Origin: Halopiger djelfimassiliensis
GTDB lineage: Archaea > Halobacteriota > Halobacteria > Halobacteriales > Natrialbaceae
NCBI RefSeq assembly: GCF_000455365.1
Contig: NZ_HG315686.1
Coordinates: 716,727-753,861, forward strand
Length of the DNA stretch: 37,135 nucleotides
Direction of reading: 5' to 3'
The position numbers and the translations under genes were made by a program. The notes beneath the pieces are model-generated. The model saw only the letters and a list, made by a program, of their open reading frames with translations, did no database searches and had not been told where the DNA came from. Positions 24,512-32,418 of this stretch are shown piece after piece. The first letter of the stretch is position 1. Each line of letters opens with the position of its first letter.

Positions 24512-26125
24512 ATGACCGCAGCGGGGGACGAACCGACGGAACGGAACGGCACCGGGGGGCGCGACCGGGACGGCAGCGACGACGTCGCGTACGGAATCGA
24601 CGATCGGCCGCCGATGAGTGAGTCGGTCGTGCTCGGGATTCAGCACTACCTGACGATGGTCGGCGCGAACATCGCGGTGCCGCTGATTCTGGCAGAGGCG
24701 ATGGGAATGCCGCCCGGGATCAGGGCCCGATTTATCGGGACCTTCTTCGTCGTCTCGGGAATCGCAACGCTGGCCCAGACGACCTTCGGGAACCGCTATC
24801 CCATCGTGCAGGGCGCGCCGTTCTCGATGCTCGCTCCGGCGCTTGCGATCATCACCGTCGTGACCGCGGGCGGCGTACAGGGACAACCCGACTGGCAGGC
24901 GGCGCTGGTCCAGTTGCAGGGGGCGATCATCGTCGCCGCAACCGTACAGGTGCTGCTCGGCTACTTCGGACTGGTCGGGAAACTCAAACGATTCCTTTCG
25001 CCGGTCGTCATCGCGCCGACGATCACCCTGATCGGGCTGGCGCTGTTCGACGCCCCACAGATCACCGGCACGGACCAGAGCTGGTGGCTGCTCGGGTTGA
25101 CGCTCGGGCTCATCCTGCTGTTCTCGCAGTATCTCGACGTCAAACACAGGGCGTTTCGGCTCTATCCGGTGATCCTCGCGGTCGGCATCGCCTGGGTACT
25201 CGCCGCGACGCTGTCGGCCACGGGACTGCTCGCGGACGGCCATCCGGGATACGTGGCGCTCGGCGACGTCGCCGATACCCGGCCGCTGTTGCCGATTTAC
25301 CCGCTGCAGTGGGGCACGCCCGAGGTGACGACGGCGTTCGTCGTCGGCATGTTCGCGGGCGTTCTCGCCTCGATCGTCGAGAGCATCGGCGACTACTACG
25401 CGGTCGCCAACATCACCGGCTCCGCGGCCCCAAGCGAGAAGCGGATCAACCACGGCATCGGCATGGAGGGGCTGATGAACGTCTTTTCGGGACTGATGGG
25501 GACCGGCGGGTCGACCTCCTACTCCGAGAACATCGGCGCGATCGGGCTGACCGGCGTCGCCTCCCGGTACGTCGTCCAGATCGGGGCCGTCGTCATGCTC
25601 GTGGTCGGGTTCGTCGGCTACTTCGGCCAACTGATCGCGACCATCCCTGCTCCGATCGTCGGCGGTCTCTTTATCGCCATGTTCGCCCAGATCGTCGCCG
25701 TCGGCATCTCGAATCTCAGGCACGTCGACCTCGAGTCCTCGAGAAACGTCTTCATCGTCGGCTTTGCTCTGTTCGTCGGCCTCGCGATCCCACAGTACAT
25801 GGGCAACTTCGAGACGACGCTTGCGTTCCGGCAGGCGGTCGGTCTCGAGGCCGCGGTCGCGTTCCTCGAGACGGAACTCCTCGCCGCCGTCCCCGCGACG
25901 GGGTGGGTCGAACCGCTGGCACAGATCGTCGTCGACACGGTGTTTATCATCGGTTCGACGGGGATGGCCGTCGGCGGTCTCGCCGCGCTGATCCTCGACA
26001 ACACGATTCCCGGGACCCGGCGGGAACGCGGCCTCGCCCAGTGGGATCGACTGACCGAAGACGACTCCGAGTTCCGGACGTTCTGGGAGCGGTGGGTCGG
26101 GACCGACGCCGGTCAGGAGCGTTGA
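24512..26125 (+). CDS. NCS2 uracil/xanthine permease family transporter
   Basis: The 537-aa membrane protein starts with a 40-residue acidic cytoplasmic end and then VLGIQHYLTMVGANIAVPLI, the NCS2 QH motif. Further family hallmarks are QTTFGNRYPIVQGAPFSMLA, the EXX-like segment SIVESIGDYYAVANITG (Glu-Ser-Ile), and GTGGSTSYSENIGAIGLTGV. About 12-14 hydrophobic helices follow the NCS2 arrangement. It imports a nucleobase, xanthine or uracil, probably with a proton or sodium ion. A TATA-like GTTAATTTAG near 24428-24437 precedes it by about 80 nt. A GTG at 24446 is in frame, but ATG 24512 is closer to the family start. Confidence 0.9.
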   Translation: MTAAGDEPTERNGTGGRDRDGSDDVAYGIDDRPPMSESVVLGIQHYLTMVGANIAVPLILAEAMGMPPGIRARFIGTFFVVSGIATLAQTTFGNRYPIVQGAPFSMLAPALAIITVVTAGGVQGQPDWQAALVQLQGAIIVAATVQVLLGYFGLVGKLKRFLSPVVIAPTITLIGLALFDAPQITGTDQSWWLLGLTLGLILLFSQYLDVKHRAFRLYPVILAVGIAWVLAATLSATGLLADGHPGYVALGDVADTRPLLPIYPLQWGTPEVTTAFVVGMFAGVLASIVESIGDYYAVANITGSAAPSEKRINHGIGMEGLMNVFSGLMGTGGSTSYSENIGAIGLTGVASRYVVQIGAVVMLVVGFVGYFGQLIATIPAPIVGGLFIAMFAQIVAVGISNLRHVDLESSRNVFIVGFALFVGLAIPQYMGNFETTLAFRQAVGLEAAVAFLETELLAAVPATGWVEPLAQIVVDTVFIIGSTGMAVGGLAALILDNTIPGTRRERGLAQWDRLTEDDSEFRTFWERWVGTDAGQER

Positions 26126-26213
26126 CGCGACGCCGGTCCCGTCCACACCCGGTATCCGCACCCGTGGACTGCAACCCCGAGACCTATCCGTGCAGGCATC
26201 GACAGCCGGAGCG

Positions 26214-27047
26214 ATGGCAGAACTCCCGCTCGCGGACGGTACCCTCTGGTACGAGACGACGGGAACCGGTCGACCGCTCGTGTTCGTCCACGGCGGCTGG
26301 ATGAACGGACAGGCCTGGCAACCGCAGGTCGAGCATTTCGCCGACGACTACCGGGTCGTCACCCTCGACATCCGCGGCCACGGCAAGACCGGCGCGACCG
26401 AACCGGACCAGTACTCGATCGAACTCTTTACCGACGATCTCGAGGCCTTGCTCTCGCAACTGGCGATCGCCGACGAGCGGCCGGTCCTCTGTGGGCTCTC
26501 GCTCGGGTCGATGGTCGTTCAGGAGTACCTCGACCGACACCCCGATCGGGCGGGCGGTGCGATCCTCGGCGGCGCGGTACGGTCGATGCCGCCGGTGGAG
26601 CTGCCGCCGGGAACGAAGCCGTTCGCGTCGCCGCTGCCGGCGCTGACGACCTCGCTGTCGATGACCGGACCACGGACCACGTTCCGGTCGCTACTGTATG
26701 CGATTCAGGCGACGACGGGCGAACAGTGGCTGTCGGTAAACCCGGACGTGCGGGCGAAAGCGCTGTCGGCCGTCGGCGACGTGTCGCGCGCCGAGTTCCG
26801 GAAGGTCTTCGACGCGCTCTTTCGCTACGAGCCTCCGGAACTGACCGGCGTCGAAACGCCGACGCTCGTCGTCCACGGGGAACAGGAGGCACCCCCGGTC
26901 AAGCGGCAGGGGCGAGAGATCGCCGCGGCCGTCGCGGACGGCCACCGACTGACCCTCGACGAGTCGGGCCATCTCGTCAATCAGGACCGACCGCAGGCGT
27001 TCAACGCCGCCAGCACGGCGTTTCTCGACCGGGTCGCCACGACCTAA
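26214..27047 (+). CDS. Alpha/beta hydrolase
   Basis: The 277-aa protein begins MAELPLADGTLWYETTGTGR and has the oxyanion segment VFVHGGWMNG, then LDIRGHGKTG, the nucleophile elbow GLSLGS (Ser96) and a late catalytic His in DESGHLVNQ. The position normally holding the catalytic Asp, in the VVHGEQ-D pattern, carries Glu (VVHGEQE), which may serve as the acid or may mark a change in activity. It is soluble with no signal peptide. The substrate is unknown. ATG 26214 is chosen over the in-frame GTG at 26190 because it starts right before the first conserved strand. It follows the permease by 88 bp. Confidence 0.85.
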   Translation: MAELPLADGTLWYETTGTGRPLVFVHGGWMNGQAWQPQVEHFADDYRVVTLDIRGHGKTGATEPDQYSIELFTDDLEALLSQLAIADERPVLCGLSLGSMVVQEYLDRHPDRAGGAILGGAVRSMPPVELPPGTKPFASPLPALTTSLSMTGPRTTFRSLLYAIQATTGEQWLSVNPDVRAKALSAVGDVSRAEFRKVFDALFRYEPPELTGVETPTLVVHGEQEAPPVKRQGREIAAAVADGHRLTLDESGHLVNQDRPQAFNAASTAFLDRVATT

Positions 27048-27209
27048 TTCGATACGGGCTCGAGAGCCGGACATACGGCTGATCCGGCTCGAACGATCGC
27101 TTGTCGTGACAGTTACAACGACCCCTCCAATGTGTTTTGGCGATGCCACCAAGTGAATGCGTTCGACTAGATATCGTGTGCGTCCGGTTCGTACATCCCT
27201 CACCGATCT

Positions 27210-27863
27210 ATGAGTAGCAATAGTCCGGACACCGATGTCACCGGGTCTACACGGGGCGAGCACTGGTCGAATATTTCGAAACACGTCGTCAACAGCTACG
27301 TCGAGGCCAACAACGCGATTCTCGCGGCGATGGGTATCACCCCCTCGGACGAGAACGGCGGTGAAACGGACCACATCGGAACCGACAATCGACCGGTATC
27401 CGAACTCTCGTTCGGCGACGACGAGTGGCTGATGGAGCGTTCGACCGACGAGTACGCCGACCTCGACGTCGGCGACTACGTCCGCTTTACGAAACCGATC
27501 ACGGAAGCCGACGTCTCCGCGTTCGCGACGGTCTCCGGGGATACCAATCGCCTCCACCTCGAACCGGAGTTCGCCGAACGGACGCAGTTCGGCGGCCGGA
27601 TCGTCCACGGGACCCTCGTTGCCGGGACGATCAGTGCCGCACTGGCCCGATTCCCGGGACTGACGATCTACCTTTCACAGGACCTCGAGTTCCACGCACC
27701 CGTCGAGATCGGCGAGACGGTTACCGCCGAGTGTGAGATCATCGAGGAACTCGGGGATTCCCGGTATCGGGTACGGACGACGGTCTCGCAGGCCAGCGAC
27801 GAGGAAACGACGGTGATCGACGGGGAAGCCATCACGATCATCAGGGAGTTGCCGACGGAGTGA
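27210..27863 (+). CDS. MaoC-type (R)-specific enoyl-CoA hydratase (PhaJ-like)
   Basis: The 217-aa protein carries a hot-dog-fold hydratase domain from about residue 84, with the catalytic pair in SGDTNRLHLEPEFAERTQFG (Asp111 and His116) followed by GRIVHGTLVAGTI. This pattern is typical of PhaJ/MaoC enzymes that hydrate trans-2-enoyl-CoA to (R)-3-hydroxyacyl-CoA for polyhydroxyalkanoate or lipid metabolism. Residues 1-80 are an additional N-terminal part. It holds WSNISKHVVNSYVEANNAIL, an amphipathic helix of phasin-like character. PHA genes are not in the window, so the pathway is inferred from the family only. Confidence 0.85.
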   Translation: MSSNSPDTDVTGSTRGEHWSNISKHVVNSYVEANNAILAAMGITPSDENGGETDHIGTDNRPVSELSFGDDEWLMERSTDEYADLDVGDYVRFTKPITEADVSAFATVSGDTNRLHLEPEFAERTQFGGRIVHGTLVAGTISAALARFPGLTIYLSQDLEFHAPVEIGETVTAECEIIEELGDSRYRVRTTVSQASDEETTVIDGEAITIIRELPTE

Positions 27864-28089
27864 AATCGCGTTCTCGATCGTGTCGACTCCGGCGTAGCCA
27901 CGAGACCGTCGGTAGCGCTCTCGAGGCGGACGGCGTCCCCGCTCGAGTGGGTCGCTCGCCGGATGTCCCGGTACCGACGGCTTCGATCGCCCGCCGGAAC
28001 GCTGACCCGACTGCTCCGTCGAGCGTGACCCACCGATCCCAACATAGCTTGGACCAACGGTGATACGAGGTCGCGGTGTATCGGAGTCC

Positions 28090-28266
28090 ATGAGCCGATC
28101 AGCGTCCGGACGGCGGATCGTCGCGGTGTGTCGCGGCTGCGAATCGGTGTTCGTCTCCGAGCAGCGGCCGGACGGGACGATCCGACCGATCGGCGTCTCG
28201 GCGGACTGTTCCTGCGGCGACGGCGAATTCGAGCGACTCTCGAGGCCGGACCCCGACGCAGTCTGA
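28090..28266 (+). CDS. Small Cys-rich haloarchaeal protein
   Basis: The 58-aa frame from ATG 28090 has CRGC in RRIVAVCRGCESVFVSEQR and CSCG in ADCSCGDGEFE, a CxxC plus CxC pair that may bind one zinc ion. The frame can be extended ten codons upstream to a GTG, but ATG is more natural. The rest is polar and Pro/Asp-ended. Small haloarchaeal zinc-ribbon-like proteins of this size are common and mostly of unknown function. There is no recognisable promoter. Its existence rests on the paired Cys pattern and the GC-biased codon third positions. Confidence 0.55.
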   Translation: MSRSASGRRIVAVCRGCESVFVSEQRPDGTIRPIGVSADCSCGDGEFERLSRPDPDAV

Positions 28267-28368
28267 GCGCTCGAGGCGACCCGACTCGAACCCATTGGAT
28301 CGATGACGTTCGTCCCGCCGTGACTATCACCAACATTAATGGGACTCGAGTCACAAGCGATGCCGATC

Positions 28369-28689
28369 ATGACCGATCGGCCACCGTCTCCGCCGACGCC
28401 GACGACGCCGTCCGCGACCGAGATCGATGACGACCGCGTTCTCGCCACGACGACCCAGCTCGCCGCGAGCATCGACGACTCGCTTGGCGTGTGCCTCGAC
28501 GACGCGACGCTGGAGACGGTCCTCCTCGAACTGGATCGAAGCGGCTACGTCGACTGGGTAACCGTCACCCACGCCGGCGACTACGTCTGGGACCTCTCCG
28601 ACTCGCCCGACCGGATCGCCGACGCCGTCGCCGCGGCCGTGACCGAACGGGTACAGTCATGGCTCACGGAACGGACCGCCGCCGAATGA
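28369..28689 (+). CDS. Small haloarchaeal protein of unknown function
   Basis: The protein (106 aa from ATG 28369) has a Pro/Thr-rich N-terminus, then helical DDRVLATTTQLAASIDDSLG and LDDATLETVLLELDRSGYVD, followed by WVTVTHAGDYVWDLSDSPDR and a closing helix VAAAVTERVQSWL. The helix-helix-strand pattern in the centre is winged-helix-like, so DNA binding is possible but not shown. A TATA-like CATTAATGG near 28331-28339 would place the transcript start around 28363, which favours 28369 over the earlier in-frame ATGs at 28339 and 28360. Confidence 0.6.
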   Translation: MTDRPPSPPTPTTPSATEIDDDRVLATTTQLAASIDDSLGVCLDDATLETVLLELDRSGYVDWVTVTHAGDYVWDLSDSPDRIADAVAAAVTERVQSWLTERTAAE

Positions 28690-28757
28690 GCGGCCAAAAG
28701 CGAGCGCGCGACTCGCGTCGCGGCCTCGGGGTTTGGGACTCGAGCGTAGCCGCGGGG

Positions 28758-28967
28758 CTACTCGCGGTCGTCCCTACTCCGGTCGTCGATGACCGAACCG
28801 GGCGCGACCCGACAGCCACACGGGCCGGCGACGGCGTCGATGGGACCGATGACCGAGACGGTCGCCACGGGGGTTCCACACCGGGGACACTCGGGGACCG
28901 ACGACTCGTCGCTCGATTCGCTCGAGTTCGGCGACTCATTGCCGGCCGGGTCGGGTGCGTCGCTCAT
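28758..28967 (-). CDS. Small CPxCG zinc-ribbon protein
   Basis: The 69-aa protein has an acidic, Ser-rich first 24 residues, then CPRCGTPVATVSVIG and, 17 residues further, CGCRVAPGS. CPxCG-type small zinc-ribbon proteins are abundant in haloarchaea and several affect growth or biofilm behaviour, though their partners are unknown. It is on the opposite strand from its neighbours. A TATA box on the minus strand at 29036-29043 would give a leader of about 45 nt, so it may share a two-way promoter with the structured RNA candidate. Confidence 0.7.
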   Translation of the reverse strand: MSDAPDPAGNESPNSSESSDESSVPECPRCGTPVATVSVIGPIDAVAGPCGCRVAPGSVIDDRSRDDRE

Positions 28968-29035
28968 CGCACCACCCGCGGGCCATCGACGCTCGGTATC
29001 GGTGCTCGAGTGCGGTACGCCTGCCGTGCGGGACG

Positions 29036-29042
29036 TTTATAT
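29036..29042 (+). promoter_or_regulatory. TATA box for the structured RNA candidate, possibly two-way
   Basis: TTTATAT is centred near 29039 in GC-rich DNA. The expected transcript start is around 29066, the first base of a 13-bp hairpin. Read on the other strand (ATATAAA) it could also serve the zinc-ribbon gene at 28758-28967. Confidence 0.5.
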
Positions 29043-29065
29043 CCCGGTAGAATGTACGCAATCAT

Positions 29066-29190
29066 TGGCTTCAAATCCCTGCTCGGGATTGGAAGCCGCG
29101 TCTCGGGTGGGACCAGCACCCGGGGCATTTCGGCGCATGCCCCCGCGACGGCTTGGAAACGCGACTTCTATGCTACTTGTCGTCGCGATG
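29066..29190 (+). ncRNA. Candidate structured small RNA in a gene-free interval
   Basis: Between 28968 and 29292 no convincing gene is seen, but several stable hairpins follow one another. Hairpin 1 has arms 29067-29079 and 29085-29097, 12 of 13 positions paired, with a 5-nt loop. Hairpin 2 has CGGGTG/CACCCG at 29104-29109 and 29117-29122. Hairpin 3 has GGGGCAT/ATGCCCC at 29122-29128 and 29137-29143. Hairpin 4 has CGCGAC/GTCGCG at 29160-29165 and 29182-29187. The segments 29095-29102 and 29147-29152 could also pair and close a multibranch loop around hairpins 2 and 3. A TATA box at 29036-29042 predicts a transcript starting at hairpin 1. No known RNA family is recognised; a cis element for the downstream gene is the alternative. 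The strand is inferred from the promoter. Confidence 0.45.
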
Positions 29191-29292
29191 TGACTTATAT
29201 CTAACTCTTAGCGCGTGGAACGAGCCGGTCGGCTCGGCGACGGCCCTCCACCGAACGGAACGTTCATTTCGGCTATTACACTGAGTGCAACC

Positions 29293-30093
29293 GTGACCCC
29301 CGATATCGATCGGACACACCACCTCGAGTGCGAGGCGTTCGCCGACGCGTTCCGATCCCTTCTCGAGTCGGTGCTCCCGGACACCACGACCGCCGTCGTC
29401 CACCTCGACGAGGCGGAGATGGACATGGAACCCGACGGCGACGACTGCCGTCGCACGTGGGACGACGTCGGCCACCGGTTCGAACGGGTCCCCGACGAGG
29501 ACCGCAACGGGACGCTCGCGTGGCACTGTCCCACCACGACCGAACCGGGACGCGAGGCCCTCCTCGCCCTCGTCGACCTCACGGCCGGCATCGCCGGCCG
29601 GCACTTCGTCTTTCGGCTCGAACTCCGCAACGAGGGGACTCCCGTCCTCGATGCGATCCCACACCACGCCGACGCCGCCGTCGATGCGACGCTGCTCGAG
29701 GGCGGCCCCCGGACCGGCGAGATCGTCGGCCTCGAGGGCCACGACGCGTGTCTCGTTCCCGCCGAGACGCGACTCGAATGGACCGCCGAGGACCGGAACT
29801 GGAGCCTCAGGGGCGGATCGCTCTGTCTCGAAACGCTCGACGGCCGTCGAACGAGTTGCTACGGTCTGACGGGCCTGCAGCGGGCGACGATCGACGACGA
29901 TGGCACCGTGCTCTCGCTCGCCTGGAACCCGGGAGAGTTCCCGGACGACGCCGTTGGAACGTTGCTCTCGTGGCTCACCGACCGCCTGTACACGCCACCG
30001 CCGGCGATCCCCTGCGGGACGCCCGAGCGGGCACGCGAAGTCCACGCGTACGTCACGGCACTGCTCGAAGCGTACGACGGACGCGACCTGTAG
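29293..30093 (+). CDS. Haloarchaeal protein of unknown function
   Basis: The product is 266 aa from GTG 29293 (VTPDIDRTHHLECEAF), or 292 aa from GTG 29215. A TATA box TTATAT at 29191-29196 predicts a transcript start near 29220, after the first GTG, so the later start is preferred with modest confidence. The protein is acidic and mixed alpha/beta, with DTTTAVVHLDEAEMDMEPDG early, a middle segment RHFVFRLELRNEGTPVLDAI and a helical end ERAREVHAYVTALLEAYDG. There is no membrane segment and no motif I can name. It stands alone, with gaps of more than 200 bp on both sides. Confidence 0.7.
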   Translation: MTPDIDRTHHLECEAFADAFRSLLESVLPDTTTAVVHLDEAEMDMEPDGDDCRRTWDDVGHRFERVPDEDRNGTLAWHCPTTTEPGREALLALVDLTAGIAGRHFVFRLELRNEGTPVLDAIPHHADAAVDATLLEGGPRTGEIVGLEGHDACLVPAETRLEWTAEDRNWSLRGGSLCLETLDGRRTSCYGLTGLQRATIDDDGTVLSLAWNPGEFPDDAVGTLLSWLTDRLYTPPPAIPCGTPERAREVHAYVTALLEAYDGRDL

Positions 30094-30290
30094 CGTGACT
30101 GCCGACCGGGCGACCGCTGTCTCGAACGCGACGTCGCCTTGCTCGAGACAACAGAGCTTCGGAGACGATACCCAACGGCCCGCTCGTCACAACGCAGCCG
30201 TGACGGCAGCGGGGAGACTGCTCGTGACTGTGTCCGTCACAGCGTCGTCGACGTCCGTTCAGCGTTTCGACGGGTTGTCCAAAAGAAGGC

Positions 30291-30297
30291 TTATACC
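30291..30297 (+). promoter_or_regulatory. TATA-like box of the 106-aa gene at 30320
   Basis: TTATACC is centred about 27 nt before the ATG at 30320, giving a leaderless transcript. The preceding 30094-30290 interval shows nothing else I can name. Confidence 0.45.
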
Positions 30298-30319
30298 GTC
30301 GGCATAGCGTCATCTGGGT

Positions 30320-30640
30320 ATGTCGACAGCGACCGACGACCCCCTCCCCAATCTCGTCACGATCGTTGGCAGAGGCGTGCCATCGAACTACGAACTCACC
30401 GTCGACGGCGAACTCGAACTGGTCGGCGCTGATCCGCTCGAGGAAGCGACAGTCGTCACTGATCACTCCGCGGAAGGCGCAGTCGAAACCGGTGTGATGC
30501 AGTTTCGCTTCTCCGGTCGGACGGCGAACGTCCACGTTCTCGACTGGAACGGTGTCCCTGCATCCGACTCGCCGAACACACCCGAAGTCCACATCGACTA
30601 CGGCGTGTCCGATCGAAGCGACAGGAGCTACCTCCGATAG
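30320..30640 (+). CDS. Small beta-rich haloarchaeal protein of unknown function
   Basis: The 106-aa protein has several short beta strands: NLVTIVGRGVPSNYELTVDG, LELVGADPLEEATVVTD and MQFRFSGRTANVHVLDWNG. The pattern VTI-G-G-PS-YE-TVDG-LE-V, ending on FRFSG, is one I associate with conserved haloarchaeal proteins of unknown function. It has no Cys and no membrane segment. The ATG is supported by a TATA-like box at the leaderless distance. Its neighbours are on both strands, so it is probably a single-gene unit. Confidence 0.7.
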   Translation: MSTATDDPLPNLVTIVGRGVPSNYELTVDGELELVGADPLEEATVVTDHSAEGAVETGVMQFRFSGRTANVHVLDWNGVPASDSPNTPEVHIDYGVSDRSDRSYLR

Positions 30641-30795
30641 AGTCGAGTCGGCTGGGGCCTCTCAGTGAGGATCGAGCACCGGTCTCACGCCGCTCTGTAC
30701 TGCTCTCGAACCGACCTCCTCGAGCACAGCGGTCGTCAGCCCCGCGCGAGAACGCTATCGACCGCCCGTGACACGGCTCGGGACGCCGTTCCAGT

Positions 30796-31425
30796 TCAGT
30801 CGTGGCCGACGATGAACCGGCCGACGAGACGGTTTACGCCCCGCCGAATCGTCTCGCTGGCACTCGACTTGTCAACCTCGAGTATGGCCGCCAGTTCGGC
30901 GAGGGTACACTCCCGCGGCACGTCGAAGTAGCCGTGCCGGTGTGCGACGGTCACGTATTCCCGCTGGCGGTCGGTCAGCAGGGCCTCCTGCTCGTCGGTA
31001 TGGACGACCGTCAACAGATCGTACCGTCTGCCGGTGTCCTCGAGGGCCGCGCCGAACGCCTCGAACTGTGCCCGTGTCGCCGTCAGGGTAAACTCCATCT
31101 CGCCGCCCTCAACGACGATCGGGAACTCCGGCGGAACGGAGGACTCCCAGAGGAATTCGTAGAGGCCCTTCTCGTCGGCTTCGTACTGCCCGATAGCACG
31201 GTGCTCGTCTCCGTACAACTGGTCGTACTCGAAGATGTCAGGATGGACCCGAATCGCATCGGTAACCGACTCCGGGTTCTCGGCCCGGACCTCGCCGAGC
31301 TCGAGCGCCCGGCCGCCCTTCGGAACGCCGGTGAGCAGCCGAAACGTCGCGTCCGGAAACGACGTGGACACCTCAGCGACCCAGATATCCTCGGGTAGCG
31401 TCATGCGGAACCGTGCGCGAATCAT
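30796..31425 (-). CDS. Bacterio-opsin-activator-type HTH regulator
   Basis: The 209-aa protein has an N-terminal sensor-like domain (MIRARFRMTLPEDIWVAEVS, then FRLLTGVPKGGRALELGEVR) and a C-terminal HTH_10 domain from about residue 155. The latter is marked LTDRQREYVTVAHRHGYFDV, followed by PRECTLAELAAILEVDKSSA and SETIRRGVNRLVG. This is the usual layout of small Bat-like haloarchaeal transcription regulators. The frame remains open to 31605, but the upstream part would overlap the divergent gene and is not conserved in type, so ATG 31425 is used. The divergent DUF4188 gene is the likeliest target, and a dyad lies between them. Confidence 0.85.
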   Translation of the reverse strand: MIRARFRMTLPEDIWVAEVSTSFPDATFRLLTGVPKGGRALELGEVRAENPESVTDAIRVHPDIFEYDQLYGDEHRAIGQYEADEKGLYEFLWESSVPPEFPIVVEGGEMEFTLTATRAQFEAFGAALEDTGRRYDLLTVVHTDEQEALLTDRQREYVTVAHRHGYFDVPRECTLAELAAILEVDKSSASETIRRGVNRLVGRFIVGHD

Positions 31426-31555
31426 CGTCTTTTCCGATGCAGGCGTCGCGATCGCGACTCCAGCACCGGTGCTACGTTCGTTCCGATCCGGCAAAAACGT
31501 CGGCACGCTCGGCGTTCGGTCGTGCTGTGACTCGTCGATAGACAGCTGGGACACT

Positions 31556-31571
31556 CCCCAACGTGTTGGGG
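31556..31571. promoter_or_regulatory. Perfect 7-bp inverted repeat, candidate operator
   Basis: CCCCAAC and GTTGGGG face each other with two bases between (16 bp in all). It lies 34 nt before the ATG at 31605 and 131 nt before the regulator start at 31425, in the divergent intergenic region. It is well placed for autoregulation and control of the DUF4188 gene by the Bat-type regulator, but no binding site for this family is known to me that matches. Confidence 0.4.
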
Positions 31572-31604
31572 CAATTCTCACCCCGATGCCGGCCGAGCAC
31601 CACA

Positions 31605-32159
31605 ATGATGACTGACGATCACGACCGAACTGACGAGCCGATCGAACGGAAAATAGCCGCGGAGCGGACCGAGCCGTTCGTGGTGTTTCACATCGGACTC
31701 CGAATCAACGCGTTCTGGAAGCTTCATCGATGGCTGCCGATCTTCCTGATCGCGCCACGAATGGTTCGGGAACGCCGCTCGGACCCGGAGTCGGGGTTGC
31801 TCGGGAGTCGGACGGTAGTCGGCCCGGGAATCCGAAACGTCGGGTTCATCCAGTACTGGGACTCGTTCGAGGCCCTTCGTGAGTACGCACGCGACAGCGA
31901 TCGCTTGCATTTCCCCACCTGGCAGGAGTACTACGAAGACGGAACCAAGGAGGACGCCGCGGTCGGCATCTGGCACGAGACGTACGTCGTCGATCCCGAC
32001 GAGTACGAGACGGTCTACAACAATATGCCTCCCCACGGTCTTGCCGCCTGCGACGGGACGGCAATCGTGCCTGCGTCGGCCCAGCGGACCACGGCTGCTG
32101 GCCGATTGGGGCGTACTGACGGCACCGATTCGCCGCTCCGGACTCCCGAACCGGAGTGA
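31605..32159 (+). CDS. DUF4188 family protein (monooxygenase-like)
   Basis: The 184-aa protein fits DUF4188: VVFHIGLRINAFWKLHRWLP, a short hydrophobic stretch IFLIAPRMV, then GLLGSRTVVGPGIRNVGFIQ, YWDSFEALREYARDSDRLHF and a late GIWHETYVVDPDEYETVYNN. Members resemble antibiotic-monooxygenase/dabb-fold proteins and are annotated by some as phenylacetaldoxime dehydratase-like. The enzymatic role is unproven. The last 35 residues (after AACDGTAIV) are Ala/Thr-rich and variable. Two adjacent ATGs at 31605 and 31608 are possible starts. It is divergent from the Bat-type regulator and is the last ordinary gene before the integrated element. Confidence 0.8.
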   Translation: MMTDDHDRTDEPIERKIAAERTEPFVVFHIGLRINAFWKLHRWLPIFLIAPRMVRERRSDPESGLLGSRTVVGPGIRNVGFIQYWDSFEALREYARDSDRLHFPTWQEYYEDGTKEDAAVGIWHETYVVDPDEYETVYNNMPPHGLAACDGTAIVPASAQRTTAAGRLGRTDGTDSPLRTPEPE

Positions 32160-32308
32160 TGGCCACATCGGAATCGCGGGGAGCATTTCCCGTAGGCTCC
32201 GGACAGCGGGCGCGTCGCTATTCAGACCACCGCGACCGTTCTTGACAGAATTCCGATTTGGCGGCCGCTCGAGATGTGCTGTGCTTCGGTCAGTTTCTGG
32301 CGAAGAAA

Positions 32309-32330
32309 TGGGCGCTGCAGGATTTGAACC
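32309..32330 (-). repeat. Displaced tRNA 3' end, probable attachment site of an integrated element
   Basis: Read on the minus strand this is the 3' end of a tRNA gene: GG, the 7-base T-loop TTCAAAT, the T-stem half CCTGC, the acceptor strand AGCGCCC and discriminator A. The DNA to its right does not continue into a tRNA; the expected 5' acceptor GGGCGCT is missing. This is what remains at the far end when an element inserts into a tRNA gene. The integrase gene starts 219 bp to the right, on the element side. Confidence 0.6.
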
Positions 32331-32418
32331 ACGCCGTCGGCTCGCTGTACTCGCCGCCGTCTACTTCAAACCTTCGCGGTCCAGTTTTCACTCCTCACGA
32401 GTTGTTCGTCGTGAAAAC

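Noticed and set aside
24497-26161. A minus-strand open frame of 554 codons opposite the permease
   Set aside because: The + strand encodes an unmistakable NCS2 transporter, and the minus frame is charged low-complexity text.
29067-29097. A tRNA T-arm, because of TTCAAATCCC
   Set aside because: The sequence is one arm of a 13-bp hairpin with a 5-nt loop, without acceptor or anticodon arms.
32309-32400. A complete tRNA gene on the minus strand
   Set aside because: The T-stem partner (GCAGG), anticodon arm and 5' acceptor GGGCGCT are all missing to the right, also when an intron is allowed up to about 32460.
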